DNA of 30,608 bases from positions 1 to 30,608 of the forward strand of contig SFDP01000049.1 in assembly GCA_004558185.1 (NCBI GenBank). The letters run 5' to 3'. The notes under the pieces were generated by a model. The model made no database searches. It was not told the origin of the DNA and was given only the letters and a program-made list of their open reading frames with translations. This DNA is from Lachnospiraceae bacterium. GTDB taxonomy: Bacteria; Bacillota; Clostridia; Lachnospirales; Lachnospiraceae. This document shows positions 24,101 to 30,608 of this stretch, in pieces (position 1 is the first letter of the stretch; each line of letters begins with the position of its first letter). The translations under genes were made by a program, and so were the position numbers.

Positions 24101-24798
24101 AAGAGAAAGAAAAAACGATGGTTGCTCTGGAGGATTTTATCCGGGTAGTGGAGGAGCTTAGAAGCGATCATGGCTGTCCCTGGGACAGGGCACAGACCCA
24201 TGGAAGCATAAGGATGGAGCTGATCGAAGAAGCCTATGAGGCTGCGGAAGCCATGAGAGAGTATGAATCAACCGGAGAATACGATAATCTCAGGGAGGAA
24301 TTAGGGGACCTTCTTCTTCATGTAATTATGCACGGAGTAATGGCGGAGGAGGAAGGAATTTTTACCATTGGGGATATTGCAGAGGAGATAACCGCCAAAA
24401 TGATTCATCGTCACCCTCATGTATTCAACAAAGAGGAATGGCAGAATCAGGAAAAGAAAAAGACATGGGAAGAGCTGAAGGCAGAGGAAAAGAACCATGC
24501 CCGAAGCAAAAAAGGGCCTTTAAGACAGATTCCTCCGTCTTTGCCGGCACTGCTAAAGGCATCTAAGATATTAAAAAAGGCGGCAGCCCATTATGACAGC
24601 AAAATAGAAAAGGGGACCTCCCTTGAGCAAATTGCCTTTTTAGGTCTGCAGCTTGGACAGGCAGAAAGCCGGGAAGGAATGGAAAGAGTAATGCTTTCCA
24701 TGCTGTACCATATGGCTAATCTTGCCTGGCAGGAAGAAATCAATCTGGAAAAAGGGCTGACGGACAGAATGGAGATGGTGATAAAAGCCTTTGAATAG
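24097..24798 (+). CDS. mazG: MazG nucleoside triphosphate pyrophosphohydrolase
   Basis: MazG-type house-cleaning NTP pyrophosphohydrolase, 233 residues, shorter than E. coli MazG (263). The catalytic metal-binding pattern EExxE (E44, E45, E48) and ExxD (E68, D71) is seen in ELIEEAYEAAEA and REELGDLLLHV. CPWDRAQTH near the N-terminus and HRHPHVF/TWEELKAEEK further on are family hallmarks. It hydrolyses NTPs or dNTPs to the monophosphate and pyrophosphate. The start overlaps the upstream ATPase stop by 4 nt, so it is in the ABC operon; a functional link to the importer is not obvious. The next gene is convergent. Confidence 0.94.
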   Translation: MKEKEKTMVALEDFIRVVEELRSDHGCPWDRAQTHGSIRMELIEEAYEAAEAMREYESTGEYDNLREELGDLLLHVIMHGVMAEEEGIFTIGDIAEEITAKMIHRHPHVFNKEEWQNQEKKKTWEELKAEEKNHARSKKGPLRQIPPSLPALLKASKILKKAAAHYDSKIEKGTSLEQIAFLGLQLGQAESREGMERVMLSMLYHMANLAWQEEINLEKGLTDRMEMVIKAFE

Positions 24799-24803
24799 TC
24801 GAA

Positions 24804-24830
24804 GATAGCTTTGAAACAGACAAAGCTATC
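24804..24830. terminator. Hairpin between convergent mazG and the LysR gene
   Basis: A perfect 10-bp stem, GATAGCTTTG (24804-24813) with CAAAGCTATC (24821-24830), has a 7-nt loop. It overlaps the LysR stop codon. No good T run is present on either side, so its strength as a terminator is uncertain. Confidence 0.45.
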
Positions 24831-25728
24831 CGAACTGTTGAAGGATATACTCAATAAATTCGGATACCGCAGGATTTTCCCGTTTGATCTGGGTGGAGTA
24901 GACGAAACCGACCTCCCGCTTGGGAATAGCCTTTCCAAGGGATATTTCCCTCAATTCGTTGTTTTTCAGTTCTTTTTGAACAAATTCCCGAATCACACAG
25001 GCGATTCCCAGATCAATCTTTGCAAATTCGATAAGCAGGTCCATGTTTCCTACTTCAATAATTTCGGTAAGCGGAGCCTGGGACACCTCCAGATAATGCT
25101 CCACATATTTGCGGGTAATATTTCCGCTGTTCAACATCATAAAAACAGCATTTTTTAAAATGCTTTCTCTGGTAATCCCTTCCCGTATCTTCAGATTTTT
25201 CAGGTAACTGTCGGTGGTCACAAAGGTATCATGAATCTCCATAAGAGGGGTAGTCACAAAGCCCTTCAGCTTTTCCGGAAGACCGATCAGTCCTAAATCA
25301 ATGGAGCCATTTTCCAATGCAAGTATCGTTTCACTGGAGGTTCGGCAGGAAATCTTGATTTTCACATGAGGATGCTTTTTGATAAACTGATTTAAGTGGG
25401 GCAGAAGAACGAATTTACATAATGTGGTACTGACCCCTATGCTGATCTGACCTACTCCCAGCTCTGCCATCTGCTTAATTCGTTTTTCTCCGGTTTGAAG
25501 GCAAGCGAAGGCTGCCTTTACCTGCTCGTATAAATATTTACCTTCTTCCGTCAGGGTCACTCCCCTGGAATTACGAATGAACAGAGCCGTCTGCAGATTC
25601 TGCTCCAGCTTAGATATGGCCTTTGAAATAGCCGGCTGGCTGATATACAATTCCTTGGCGGCTGCGGAAATATTCTGACAGGCAGCTACCGTATAGAAGA
25701 TATAATAAAGATTTAGATTTCCTTCCAT
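24826..25728 (-). CDS. LysR-family transcriptional regulator, likely controls leuCD
   Basis: A 300-residue LysR-type regulator. The N-terminal winged helix-turn-helix is seen as NISAAAKELYISQPAISKAI with the following SKLEQNLQTALFIR (about residues 19-55), and the C-terminal two-lobed inducer-binding domain starts near residue 88 (GQISIGVSTTLC). The start at 25728 has GGAAGG 5 nt upstream; an in-frame ATG at 25740 is an alternative. It is transcribed divergently from leuC. Its predicted promoter and that of leuC flank a T-N11-A palindrome, so autorepression and control of leuCD by a small-molecule co-inducer are likely. The ligand is unknown; isopropylmalate or a related intermediate is a guess from context. 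Confidence 0.9.
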   Translation of the reverse strand: MEGNLNLYYIFYTVAACQNISAAAKELYISQPAISKAISKLEQNLQTALFIRNSRGVTLTEEGKYLYEQVKAAFACLQTGEKRIKQMAELGVGQISIGVSTTLCKFVLLPHLNQFIKKHPHVKIKISCRTSSETILALENGSIDLGLIGLPEKLKGFVTTPLMEIHDTFVTTDSYLKNLKIREGITRESILKNAVFMMLNSGNITRKYVEHYLEVSQAPLTEIIEVGNMDLLIEFAKIDLGIACVIREFVQKELKNNELREISLGKAIPKREVGFVYSTQIKRENPAVSEFIEYILQQFG

Positions 25729-25794
25729 TTTTCCTTCCATTCCAAAATGTTTTTATTGAGCGAATCCCTTAAATTTAGATTTGCTTTATTTACC

Positions 25795-25822
25795 AGTATA
25801 ACATAACAAACGGTTATGACAA
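25795..25822 (-). promoter_or_regulatory. Promoter of the LysR gene
   Basis: On the minus strand, TTGTCA (complement of 25817-25822) and TATACT (complement of 25795-25800) are 16 nt apart. The LysR-type box (25802-25818) lies between the two hexamers and touches the -35, as expected for autorepression. Confidence 0.65.
25802..25818. promoter_or_regulatory. LysR-type binding site (T-N11-A palindrome)
   Basis: CATAAC-AAACG-GTTATG has perfect 6-bp arms and fits T-N11-A (T25804, A25816). It is centred about 65 nt before the predicted leuC transcription start, the classic recognition position for LysR proteins. A second inverted repeat, ATAAAT (25825-25830) with ATTTAT (25843-25848), reaches the leuC -35 and could be the activation site. 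Confidence 0.65.
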
Positions 25823-25838
25823 GTATAAATAACATATA

Positions 25839-25868
25839 TTGTATTTATGTTTAACTAAATGGTATAAT
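25839..25868 (+). promoter_or_regulatory. Promoter of leuCD
   Basis: TTGTAT (25839-25844), an 18-nt spacer and a perfect TATAAT (25863-25868) lie 33 nt before the leuC start. A weak -35 together with adjacent LysR-type repeats suits an activated promoter. Confidence 0.6.
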
Positions 25869-25901
25869 CTTTGCAGAGAAAATTGTTAGGAGGATATTCA
25901 T

Positions 25902-27164
25902 ATGGGAATGACCATGACACAGAAGATACTGGCAGCTCATGCAGGGCTTGACCATGTTGAAGCGGGACAGCTCATTGAGGCAGACCTGGATCTGGTTTTA
26001 GGAAATGACATTACCAGCCCGGTTGCCATCCATGAGATGGAAAAAATGAAGGTGGAGGGTGTCTTTCATAAAGATAAAATCGCCCTGGTTCCGGATCATT
26101 TTGTCCCCAACAAAGATATCAAGTCGGCAGAGCATTGTAAGTGTGTAAGAGAGTTTGCACTCCGCAATCAGATTACCAATTATTTTGAGGTGGGAGAAAT
26201 GGGAATAGAGCACGCACTTCTGCCGGAAAAAGGTCTTACGGTGGCCGGAGATGTGATCATCGGTGCGGATTCCCATACCTGTACCTACGGTGCTCTGGGA
26301 GCCTTTTCTACTGGGGTGGGAAGTACGGACATGGCTGCCGGAATGGCTACCGGAAAGGCATGGTTCAAGGTTCCTTCTGCCATTAGATTTAATCTGACCG
26401 GTAAGCTCTCCCAGTGGGTAAGCGGCAAGGATGTGATACTGCATATTATCGGGATGATAGGGGTAGACGGTGCCCTTTATCGTTCCATGGAATTTGTGGG
26501 AGACGGGATTGCCAGCCTGACCATGGATGATCGTTTCACCATTGCCAATATGGCTATTGAGGCAGGAGCTAAAAACGGTATTTTCCCTGTGGATGATGTG
26601 GCAATCGCTTATATGGAGGAACACTCCAAAAGAGCATATACGGTAGTTGAAGCAGATGCGGATGCGGTATATGAAGAAGAGTACACCATTGATCTGTCTT
26701 CACTGAGACCAACCATTGCCTTCCCCCATCTTCCGGAAAATACGAAGACCATTGATGAGGTCACTGAGGATATTAAGGTTGATCAGGTAGTAATCGGATC
26801 ATGCACTAACGGAAGGCTGGAGGATTTACGGACAGCAGCAAAGGTATTGAAAGACAGGCACGTGAAAAAGGGGCTGCGCTGCATCATTATCCCGGCTACC
26901 CAGGCCATTTATTTACAGGCGATGAAGGAGGGGCTACTGCAAATCTTTATTGAAGCCGGAGCAGTAGTCAGCACACCTACCTGCGGTCCCTGCCTTGGCG
27001 GTTACATGGGAATTCTTGCAGAAAATGAACGCTGTGTATCTACTACAAACCGTAACTTTGTGGGACGTATGGGACATATTACCTCAGAAATTTATCTGGC
27101 CAGTCCGGCAGTTGCGGCTGCCAGTGCAGTCAGTGGGGTTATTTCCTGCCCCTGTCGTCTTTAA
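25902..27164 (+). CDS. leuC: 3-isopropylmalate dehydratase large subunit (LeuC/homoaconitase-like)
   Basis: This 420-residue aconitase-superfamily protein matches the shorter LeuC type of Archaea and Clostridia. Three cysteines that ligate the 4Fe-4S cluster are visible: C301 in IGSCTNGR, and C361 and C364 in CGPCLGG. GADSHTCTYGALG (121-133) and DHFVPNKD (65-72) are active-site segments. With the small subunit it isomerises 2-isopropylmalate and 3-isopropylmalate. The last residues (SCPCRL) differ from the usual C-termini of this group. The start at 25902 has AGGAGG 8 nt upstream. No leuA or leuB is present, so a related substrate such as citramalate/methylmalate, or a homoaconitase-type reaction, is possible. 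It is divergent from the LysR gene. Confidence 0.93.
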   Translation: MGMTMTQKILAAHAGLDHVEAGQLIEADLDLVLGNDITSPVAIHEMEKMKVEGVFHKDKIALVPDHFVPNKDIKSAEHCKCVREFALRNQITNYFEVGEMGIEHALLPEKGLTVAGDVIIGADSHTCTYGALGAFSTGVGSTDMAAGMATGKAWFKVPSAIRFNLTGKLSQWVSGKDVILHIIGMIGVDGALYRSMEFVGDGIASLTMDDRFTIANMAIEAGAKNGIFPVDDVAIAYMEEHSKRAYTVVEADADAVYEEEYTIDLSSLRPTIAFPHLPENTKTIDEVTEDIKVDQVVIGSCTNGRLEDLRTAAKVLKDRHVKKGLRCIIIPATQAIYLQAMKEGLLQIFIEAGAVVSTPTCGPCLGGYMGILAENERCVSTTNRNFVGRMGHITSEIYLASPAVAAASAVSGVISCPCRL

Positions 27165-27208
27165 ACCGGGATTAAAATGCTGCTAAAGCGGCGGAATGAG
27201 AGGCAAAA
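27165..27208 (+). repeat. Intercistronic hairpin/RBS element, short copy between leuC and leuD
   Basis: The element starts right after the leuC stop: CCGGGATTAAAA, then TGCTGCT-AA-AGCGGCG (with T-G and G-T wobble pairs), then GAATGAGAGG (27194-27203) 5 nt before leuD. The upstream GTGC hairpin seen in the long copies is missing, as if CCGGGATT had been joined directly to ATTAAAA. Confidence 0.7.
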
Positions 27209-27697
27209 ATGAAAAAAGCAACAGGACGTGTATTTAAGTATGGAGACAATGTAGATACAGATGTAATCATACCCGCAAGATATTTAAACTCCTCTGATCC
27301 TGCGGAGCTGGCTGCTCACTGTATGGAGGATATTGATAAGGAATTTGTAAAAAAGGTAAAAAAAGGAGATATTATCGTAGCCAATAAAAACTTTGGCTGT
27401 GGTTCTTCCAGAGAACATGCGCCTATCGCCATTAAGGCTGCAGGTGTAGACTGTGTGATTGCCGAGACCTTTGCCCGTATTTTTTATCGTAACTCCATCA
27501 ATATCGGATTGCCGATTATTGAGTGTAAAGAGGCTGCAATGGAAATTCAGGACGGGGATCAGGTTGAGATAGACTTTGACAGCGGGATGATCAGAAATCT
27601 GACTCAGAACAAGGAATACAAAGGGCAGGCATTTCCGCCCTTTATGCAAAAAATTATTGCATGTGAGGGACTGGTAAACTACATCAATCAAAAATAA
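27209..27697 (+). CDS. leuD: 3-isopropylmalate dehydratase small subunit
   Basis: LeuD-type swivel-domain protein of 162 residues, the usual length for the stand-alone small subunit paired with the short LeuC type. YGDNVDTDVIIPARYL near the N-terminus is the signature loop that helps set substrate choice, and FGCGSSREHAP (about 63-73) is the conserved anion-binding segment. ARIFYRNSINIGLP is also typical. The start is preceded by the shared GAGAGG block. It is 44 nt after leuC and followed by a terminator, so the transcript is probably leuC-leuD alone. Confidence 0.94.
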   Translation: MKKATGRVFKYGDNVDTDVIIPARYLNSSDPAELAAHCMEDIDKEFVKKVKKGDIIVANKNFGCGSSREHAPIAIKAAGVDCVIAETFARIFYRNSINIGLPIIECKEAAMEIQDGDQVEIDFDSGMIRNLTQNKEYKGQAFPPFMQKIIACEGLVNYINQK

Positions 27698-27750
27698 AGC
27701 TACAACACAACCCTTTCAGGCTGCAGATGCAATAAATAATATGGATAACC

Positions 27751-27795
27751 GGGCAGGAGGACAATCAGTATTTGGTTGCCTCCTGTCCATTTTTA
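27751..27795 (+). terminator. Intrinsic terminator after leuD
   Basis: GGCAGGAGGACAA pairs with TTGCCTCCTGTCC, with two single-base bulges, around an 11-nt loop, and is followed by ATTTTTATG. Confidence 0.8.
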
Positions 27796-27814
27796 TGTTA
27801 GAAAAAATTGCCAT

Positions 27815-27842
27815 TTGAATTTATCCACGGAAATGCTATACT
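27815..27842 (+). promoter_or_regulatory. Promoter of the CydDC-like operon
   Basis: TTGAAT (27815-27820) and TATACT (27837-27842) are 16 nt apart. Transcription would begin near 27849, at the edge of the palindrome 27850-27865. Confidence 0.6.
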
Positions 27843-27849
27843 ATCTTGA

Positions 27850-27865
27850 GTTAGATTAATCTAAC
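27850..27865. promoter_or_regulatory. Perfect 16-bp palindromic operator
   Basis: GTTAGATTAATCTAAC is a perfect 16-bp palindrome at the predicted transcription start and 7 nt before the GGAGG of the next gene. A dimeric repressor bound here would block the promoter. The TTAGA....TCTAA shape is loosely like boxes of DtxR- or MarR-type regulators. No regulator gene lies beside it, so the factor is unknown. Confidence 0.65.
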
Positions 27866-27883
27866 GCATGGAGGTATTGCTGA

Positions 27884-29611
27884 ATGATGATGAATAAAAG
27901 ATTGATGGATACGGTTGACTGCAGTAAAAAATACATAGGGAAAACCGTTGCCCTGCAGTGGTGCTCTCTGGTGTCCAATATCATCGTAATGGTGGTCTTT
28001 GCAGGGATATTGGGCCGCTTGGCTCAACCAACTGCGGAGCCGGGGCAGTTGGCTGTGGATATGTTGATTGTGGTGACAGCCCTGATCGTAAAATTTAGCT
28101 GTACCATAATGGCAAGCAGGATGAGTCATCTTTCTTCCAAAGAAGTAAAGAAGGTATTGAGGGAAATGATTTATCGCAAGCTCCTGCGATTGGGGAGTAA
28201 TTACAGAGAAAGTATACAGACCTCGGAGATCGTTCAGGTAGCCGTGGAGGGCGTGGAGCAGCTAGAGACTTATTTTGGAGCCTACCTACCCCAATTTTTC
28301 TATGCAATATTGGCATCGCTCACTCTGTTTCTTGTGTTGAGCTTTGTGAATCTGCCATCGGCTTTTGCCCTGCTGATCTGTGTGCCTCTAATTCCCGTAA
28401 CCATTATTGCCATACAGAAATGGGCGAAAAAGCTGCTTGCAAAATACTGGGGACAATATTCCACTTTAGGAGATACCTTTCTTGAGAACCTGCAGGGACT
28501 GACTACGCTTAAAATATATCAGGCAGATCAGCTTAAGCATCAGGAAATGAATGAGGAGGCAGAACGGTTTCGTAAGATTACCATGAAGGTACTCACCATG
28601 CAGCTTAATTCCATAGCCGTTATGGATCTGGTCGCTTTTGGAGGAGCCGCATTGGGAATTATTCTGTCGGTAACACAATATCGGGCGGGCAGAGTGACCC
28701 TGGAGGGGTGCTTTCTGATCATTTTGCTGTCTGCGGACTTCTTTATTCCCATGCGGCAGTTAGGATCGTTTTTTCACATTGCCATGAATGGAATAGCGGC
28801 CAGCGACAAGATATTCAGGCTGTTGGATCTGCCGGAAGAAGAGAAAAAGGCGGAGGCTCTCTCAAAAGACAGCTCTATCCTTTGCAGAGGTCTGGGGTTT
28901 TCCTATGAAGAAAACAGAGAGATTCTTAAGCGGATAGATATGCAGATTCCAAGGGGCAGCTTTACCGCTGTTGTAGGAGAAAGCGGATGTGGCAAGTCCA
29001 CTATGGCATCGATTTTTATGGGCAAGAGCAAGGGGTATACCGGATCGGTTACCATAGGAGGTAAAGAACTTTCCGGGCTTTCGGAAGAAAGCCTGATGGA
29101 AAACCTGACCTATCTTGGCCATCAGAGTTATCTTTTTAAAGGCAGTGTCCGTGATAATCTGCTTATGGGAAATCAGAAGGCCACGGATAAGGAGATGTGG
29201 GAGGTCTTGGAAAGAACGAAGCTGGCAGACTTCTTGCGGGGAGAAAAAGGACTGGATACACCTCTGGCGGAAAGAGCGTCAAACCTGTCCGGCGGTCAGC
29301 GGCAGAGGTTGGCTCTGGCCAGGGCACTGCTTCATCAGAGTGAGGTGGTCATCTTTGATGAAGTAACCTCCAATATTGATGTAGAAAGCGAAAATGAAAT
29401 TATGGCTCAGATGCATAGTCTGGCCAAATCAAAAACGGTAATCCTGATTTCTCACCGCCTTGCCAATGTAGTCGATTCGGACTGCATCTATGTGATGGAG
29501 GAGGGAAGGATTGCAGAAAGCGGCAATCATGAAAAGCTGCTGGCAGCCGGAGGACTTTATACAAGGCTGTGGAATATGCAGCAAAGCCTGGAAAGCTATG
29601 GAAAGGGATAG
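27884..29611 (+). CDS. cydD: ABC exporter half-transporter, CydD-like (TMD-NBD)
   Basis: A 575-residue fused transmembrane-ATPase protein. Six membrane segments lie in about residues 20-300 (TM stretches at NIIVMVVFAGILG, LIVVTALIVKF, FFYAILASLTLFLVLSFV, ALLICVPLIPVTIIAI, and two nearer 245-285). The ATPase domain has Walker A GESGCGKST, signature LSGGQRQRL, Walker B VVIFDEVTSNID and H-loop ISHRL. The start at 27884 is the first of three overlapping or adjacent ATGs, 9 nt after GGAGG. The overall pattern and the cydC-like partner downstream match the CydDC exporter group, which in E. coli exports cysteine and glutathione. No cydAB is present, so the substrate could differ. A palindrome before the gene implies repressor control. 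Confidence 0.8.
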   Translation: MMMNKRLMDTVDCSKKYIGKTVALQWCSLVSNIIVMVVFAGILGRLAQPTAEPGQLAVDMLIVVTALIVKFSCTIMASRMSHLSSKEVKKVLREMIYRKLLRLGSNYRESIQTSEIVQVAVEGVEQLETYFGAYLPQFFYAILASLTLFLVLSFVNLPSAFALLICVPLIPVTIIAIQKWAKKLLAKYWGQYSTLGDTFLENLQGLTTLKIYQADQLKHQEMNEEAERFRKITMKVLTMQLNSIAVMDLVAFGGAALGIILSVTQYRAGRVTLEGCFLIILLSADFFIPMRQLGSFFHIAMNGIAASDKIFRLLDLPEEEKKAEALSKDSSILCRGLGFSYEENREILKRIDMQIPRGSFTAVVGESGCGKSTMASIFMGKSKGYTGSVTIGGKELSGLSEESLMENLTYLGHQSYLFKGSVRDNLLMGNQKATDKEMWEVLERTKLADFLRGEKGLDTPLAERASNLSGGQRQRLALARALLHQSEVVIFDEVTSNIDVESENEIMAQMHSLAKSKTVILISHRLANVVDSDCIYVMEEGRIAESGNHEKLLAAGGLYTRLWNMQQSLESYGKG

Positions 29612-29613
29612 AG

Positions 29614-29686
29614 CCTCGGAATTTGTGCCGACGCACATAGTTCCTTTGATTAAAATGCTGCTGAAGCAGCAGAATGAGAGGTAAAA
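29614..29686 (+). repeat. Intercistronic hairpin/RBS element, longest clear copy, before the cydC-like gene
   Basis: The upstream hairpin is GGAA-tt-TGTGC-cgac-GCACA-tag-TTCC (29618-29644). The second hairpin is a perfect TGCTGCT-ga-AGCAGCA (29656-29671). GAATGAGAGG (29672-29681) follows, 5 nt before ATG. It fills the 75-nt gap between the two exporter genes and is the best reference copy of the family. Confidence 0.75.
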
Positions 29687-30608
29687 ATGAAAAGAAGAAG
29701 TGGATTTACGGTTATGACCAGGCTGATCGGACTGGTGAAGCCATTGACTGGGTATATGATATTGGCAATTCTTCTGGGACTTCTGGGACAATTGTCAGCC
29801 TCCCTGATCACCATTCTTGGCGGCTATGCCATATTGGAGGTACTTGATTTTGATCTTCCCTTTACTTTAACAGGGATATTGACAGCATTGGTGGTACTGG
29901 CTGTGCTTAGGGGGCCTTTTCGCTACGGTGAACAGCTATGCAATCATTTTATTGCCTTCCGGCTGCTGGCATTGATACGGGATCGGGTTTTTGCTGCCTT
30001 GAGAAGGCTTTGTCCGGCAAAGCTGGAGGGAAAGGATAAGGGAAATCTGATTTCTGTGATTACTGCCGATATTGAACTGTTGGAGGTATTCTATGCACAC
30101 ACCGTATCTCCGGTAATGATCGCACTCTTATTCACGCTTTTTCTGGGGGGCTTTATCAGCAGTCTTCATCCGGTAATGGGAGCAGTGACCTTTACCGCTT
30201 ATCTGACGGTAGGAATACTAATCCCTGTACTGACCTCTATGTTAAGCGGTGATATGGGACTGCGCTTTCGCCAACAGTCAGGAGAGCTGAACAGCTTTGT
30301 CCTGGACAGTCTCCGGGGATTAGATGAACTGATTCAGTATCATCAGGGAGACAGGCGGTTGATTCAAATGAACAAAATGACCGATGAGCTTTCTGCAATA
30401 GATAAAAAGATGAAGATCGTTTCGGGGAGAAATATGGCCGTTACCAATACGGTGATACTCCTGTTTGATCTGGTCATGATACTCACTTCCGCAATTCTTT
30501 TGCAAAAAGGGAGGCATCATCAGAATGTGTGGTGGCGTAGCTGCCCCCGGCGGCACACCCCATCCTTGTTCTGCTTGACTATCTTTTATCTGGTATGGAT
30601 GTTAGGGG
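29687..30608 (+). CDS. cydC: ABC exporter half-transporter, CydC-like, partial at window end
   Basis: The frame is open from 29687 to the window edge, giving 307 residues of a protein normally near 550-580, so the ATPase domain is not seen. RGPFRYGEQLCNHFIAFRLL (about 85-104) and ADIELLEVFYAHTVSP are close to CydC, and several membrane segments are present. From about residue 274 (30510 onward) the translation becomes rich in Arg, His, Trp and Cys and no longer resembles the expected last TM region; neither other frame restores it. A frameshift, a sequence or assembly error at the edge, or a real rearrangement could explain this. It would form a heterodimer with the CydD-like protein. Confidence 0.7.
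   Translation, partial: MKRRSGFTVMTRLIGLVKPLTGYMILAILLGLLGQLSASLITILGGYAILEVLDFDLPFTLTGILTALVVLAVLRGPFRYGEQLCNHFIAFRLLALIRDRVFAALRRLCPAKLEGKDKGNLISVITADIELLEVFYAHTVSPVMIALLFTLFLGGFISSLHPVMGAVTFTAYLTVGILIPVLTSMLSGDMGLRFRQQSGELNSFVLDSLRGLDELIQYHQGDRRLIQMNKMTDELSAIDKKMKIVSGRNMAVTNTVILLFDLVMILTSAILLQKGRHHQNVWWRSCPRRHTPSLFCLTIFYLVWMLG

Noticed and set aside
1..30608. CRISPR arrays, toxin-antitoxin pairs, phage or transposase genes
   Set aside because: Both strands were scanned for regular spacer repeats and hallmark proteins and none was seen. The repeats found are hairpin elements in intercistronic gaps.

Overview
The window looks like chromosomal DNA of a motile, anaerobic member of the Clostridia, most likely Lachnospiraceae. 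This is inferred from moderate GC, strong Shine-Dalgarno sites, a T-box in front of pheST, a Firmicutes-type PheS with a Cys cluster, a chemoreceptor plus a PilZ protein, and a Clostridia-style EF-G paralog. No rRNA, tRNA, CRISPR array, transposase or phage gene was seen.

Layout. (1) 1-486 is gene-free and holds nested inverted repeats, a terminator-like hairpin and a promoter candidate. (2) 487-5438 (+) encodes a short-chain fatty acid transporter (AtoE family), both subunits of an AtoDA-type CoA-transferase and a Cache/HAMP chemoreceptor. (3) 5461-12183 (+) has a consensus promoter, a T-box leader, pheS-pheT, an M18 aminopeptidase, queA, and a small PilZ protein with its own consensus promoter inside the end of queA. 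(4) 12336-15911 (-) is an aromatic amino acid operon, aroF-tyrA-aroA. (5) 15912-16528 is a divergent gene-free region with a hairpin over the putative aroF promoter and a 163-bp imperfect palindrome. (6) 16529-18622 (+) is an EF-G paralog with degenerate GTPase motifs. (7) 18738-24798 (+) is a five-gene peptide/nickel-type ABC importer ending in an overlapping mazG. (8) 24826-27697 is a LysR regulator divergent from leuC-leuD, with a LysR-type box in between. (9) 27815-30608 (+) is a CydDC-like ABC exporter pair behind a perfect 16-bp palindrome; the second gene runs off the window and its last ~100 bases no longer read like the family.

Working together: region 2 looks like uptake and CoA activation of short-chain acids with a linked chemoreceptor. 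Region 3 is translation-related and senses uncharged tRNA-Phe. Region 4 makes aromatic precursors, with ACT-like domains for feedback on both AroF and TyrA. Region 8 is a self-contained regulated isopropylmalate isomerase.

The most unusual signal is a recurring intercistronic element: a GC-rich hairpin followed by a shared Shine-Dalgarno block (GAATGAGAGG) 4-5 nt before the start codon, often with a second hairpin upstream. Clear copies precede the M18 peptidase, aroA, the second ABC ATPase, leuD and the cydC-like gene. Diverged relatives may precede the first ABC ATPase and atoD. All sit between co-directional genes inside operons and none was seen at an operon start.
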